IMG/VR virus record: IMGVR_UViG_3300022222_000027
Location: 1 to 21,341 of that record
Length of the DNA: 21,341 nucleotides
Source of the DNA: a virus
Reading direction: 5' to 3' (one strand)
Shown here: positions 20,832 to 21,341 of the stretch, piece after piece
Layout: every line of letters begins with the position of its first letter
Numbering within the stretch: the first letter of the stretch is position 1
Program-made: the position numbers and the translations under genes
Notes under the pieces: model-generated
Databases searched by the model: none
Seen by the model: only the letters and a program-made list of their open reading frames with translations
What the model was told of the DNA's origin: nothing

Positions 20832-21086
20832 ATGACCAAGCACATCTCGATTTACGACCTTCCCCCCCGTCCTGGCCTTCGCTGGATCTGGACACCGACG
20901 AGCACGAAGGTCCGACGGTCCTGTCAGCTTTGGTTGGGTGAGGAGCTACTCGCCAGCGTGTGGTACGAAGATAGCCTGTTCATTTGGGCTGGATCGGTGG
21001 ATAACAAAGGGCTCCGGGGCTCCTTCTTTAGCCGCGAGGCTGCGCAGCTCGCCGCGGTCATGACCGCATGGGCTAACCGTTCTTAG
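20832..21086 (+). CDS. Small protein of unknown function (84 aa), between repeat blocks
   Basis: The ATG at 20832 has GGAG seven nt upstream and starts MTKHISIYDLPPRPGLRWIW. The middle has SCQLWLGEELLASVWYEDSL with FIWAGSVDN, a tryptophan-rich beta segment, and the end is SREAAQLAAVMTAWANRS, an amphipathic helix. The layout (short beta sheet, then helix) resembles small phage proteins of non-virion type, but no family is recognised. It lies between an array of GCYTGGN units before it and inverted GCCCCAAG units directly after its stop, and it is transcribed away from the head block. Confidence 0.62.
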   Translation: MTKHISIYDLPPRPGLRWIWTPTSTKVRRSCQLWLGEELLASVWYEDSLFIWAGSVDNKGLRGSFFSREAAQLAAVMTAWANRS

Positions 21087-21099
21087 CCCCAAGCCCAAG
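21076..21099 (+). repeat. 24-bp direct repeat, copy 1 (end of first small gene)
   Basis: The 24 bases starting ACCGTTCTTAG and ending in AAGCCCAAG are identical to the last 24 bases of the window. They include the final codons and stop of the 84-aa gene (…R-S-stop) and the first C-rich heptads. The flanking bases also match (GGCT before, one base difference). Confidence 0.9.
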
Positions 21100-21112
21100 G
21101 CCCAAGCCCCAA
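21087..21112 (-). repeat. C-rich heptad block with G-quadruplex potential on the minus strand
   Basis: Directly after the stop of the 84-aa gene the plus strand reads CCCCAAGCCCAAGG, continuing CCCAAGCCCCAA. On the minus strand this gives four G-tracts (GGGG, GGG, GGG, GGGG) with loops of 3-4 nt, fitting the usual G-quadruplex rule. The units are the inverse of the GCTTGGG array at 20.65 kb. Confidence 0.75.
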
Positions 21113-21148
21113 CGTTAGGTTTCACTGGTGGCGAACAAAGGAGAGACG

Positions 21149-21328
21149 ATGAACGAAGCACTGACAAAGGCCCTGCACTCCGCGACATTCGCGGGGCGCG
21201 AGCTGCAGGACGCATTGAAGACCGCCGACGCCGTGGAGGCTCTGGTGCTGCTGCCGATGATTGCCGACGCCGCCAGGCTGGCACAGCAGATCAGCGGCCT
21301 GATTCACGCGAGGGCTGACCGTTCTTAG
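21149..21328 (+). CDS. Small helical protein of unknown function (59 aa)
   Basis: The ATG at 21149 has AAGGAG six nt upstream. The product is a single or double helix: MNEALTKALHSATFAGRELQ, then DALKTADAVEALVLLPMIAD and AARLAQQISGLIHARADRS. It has no cysteine and no membrane segment. The last codons and stop lie inside the 24-bp repeat shared with the gene before, which may reflect duplication of the spacer rather than of the gene, because the rest of the two proteins does not align. No family is recognised. Confidence 0.6.
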   Translation: MNEALTKALHSATFAGRELQDALKTADAVEALVLLPMIADAARLAQQISGLIHARADRS

Positions 21329-21341
21329 CCCCAAGCCCAAG
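21318..21341 (+). repeat. 24-bp direct repeat, copy 2 (end of second small gene, at window edge)
   Basis: This is identical to 21076-21099 and stands in the same relation to its gene: last codons, TAG, then CCCCAAGCCCAAG. The heptad block probably continues past the window edge. Confidence 0.9.

Noticed and set aside
20340-20895. Minus-strand open frames (69 and 121 aa) in the right intergenic region
   Set aside because: One spans the heptad array and the other the TTGACA site; neither shows domain features or a good ribosome site.
1-21341. CRISPR array or diversity-generating retroelement
   Set aside because: No regularly spaced repeats with unique spacers and no reverse transcriptase motifs were found; the repeats present are short tandem units or in-gene duplications.

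Overview
The window is a late (virion) gene block of a tailed double-stranded DNA phage or prophage with a long, non-contractile tail. The DNA is GC-rich, which suggests a high-GC bacterial host, but nothing in the sequence lets me name the host. Almost all genes lie on the minus strand, so the transcription order runs from about 20.3 kb down to 1. Neighbouring genes repeatedly share ATGA, GTGA or TGATG stop/start overlaps. That pattern exposes several very short genes.

In transcription order: (a) 20.3-16.05 kb is a head block: a DUF2213 prohead-protease-like protein, a decoration-like protein, an encapsulin-like HK97-fold major capsid protein, an unknown protein and a DUF115/MptE-like protein. 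The coding strand here is unusually poor in C. The block is followed by a strong hairpin near 15.9 kb. (b) 15.83-13.58 kb is a chain of small overlapping genes, several with Cys/His zinc-type motifs, including a 48-aa gene and a gene that seems to begin with ATA. An Ig-like protein gene follows at 13.46 kb. (c) 13.07-8.5 kb is a sugar/methyl modification island: a GT8-like glycosyltransferase, a 46-aa membrane protein, a cupin, two paralogous GT9-like proteins and a methyltransferase. It is interrupted by a plus-strand zinc protein and holds two separate remnants of TnpB C-termini (IS200/IS605 or IS607 type), one fused in frame to a GT9-like protein. (d) 8.45-1 is the connector and tail block: head-tail connectors, HK97 gp10-like protein, tail terminator, tail tube, tail assembly chaperones with a -1 frameshift, tape measure protein, and the DUF2460 / DUF2163 / NlpC-P60 / tail-hub series typical of gene transfer agents and related siphophages. 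The tail-hub gene runs off the left edge.

The right end (20.83-21.34 kb) holds two small plus-strand genes of unknown function separated by G/C heptanucleotide repeats, with a 24-bp exact direct repeat over the end of each gene. Between them and the head block lies about 500 bp without a gene, carrying a TTGACA palindrome and a GCYTGGN tandem array.

Portal and terminase genes are not in the window. The modification island and the DUF115-like gene suggest a virion or host-surface glycan function, but their substrate cannot be read from sequence.
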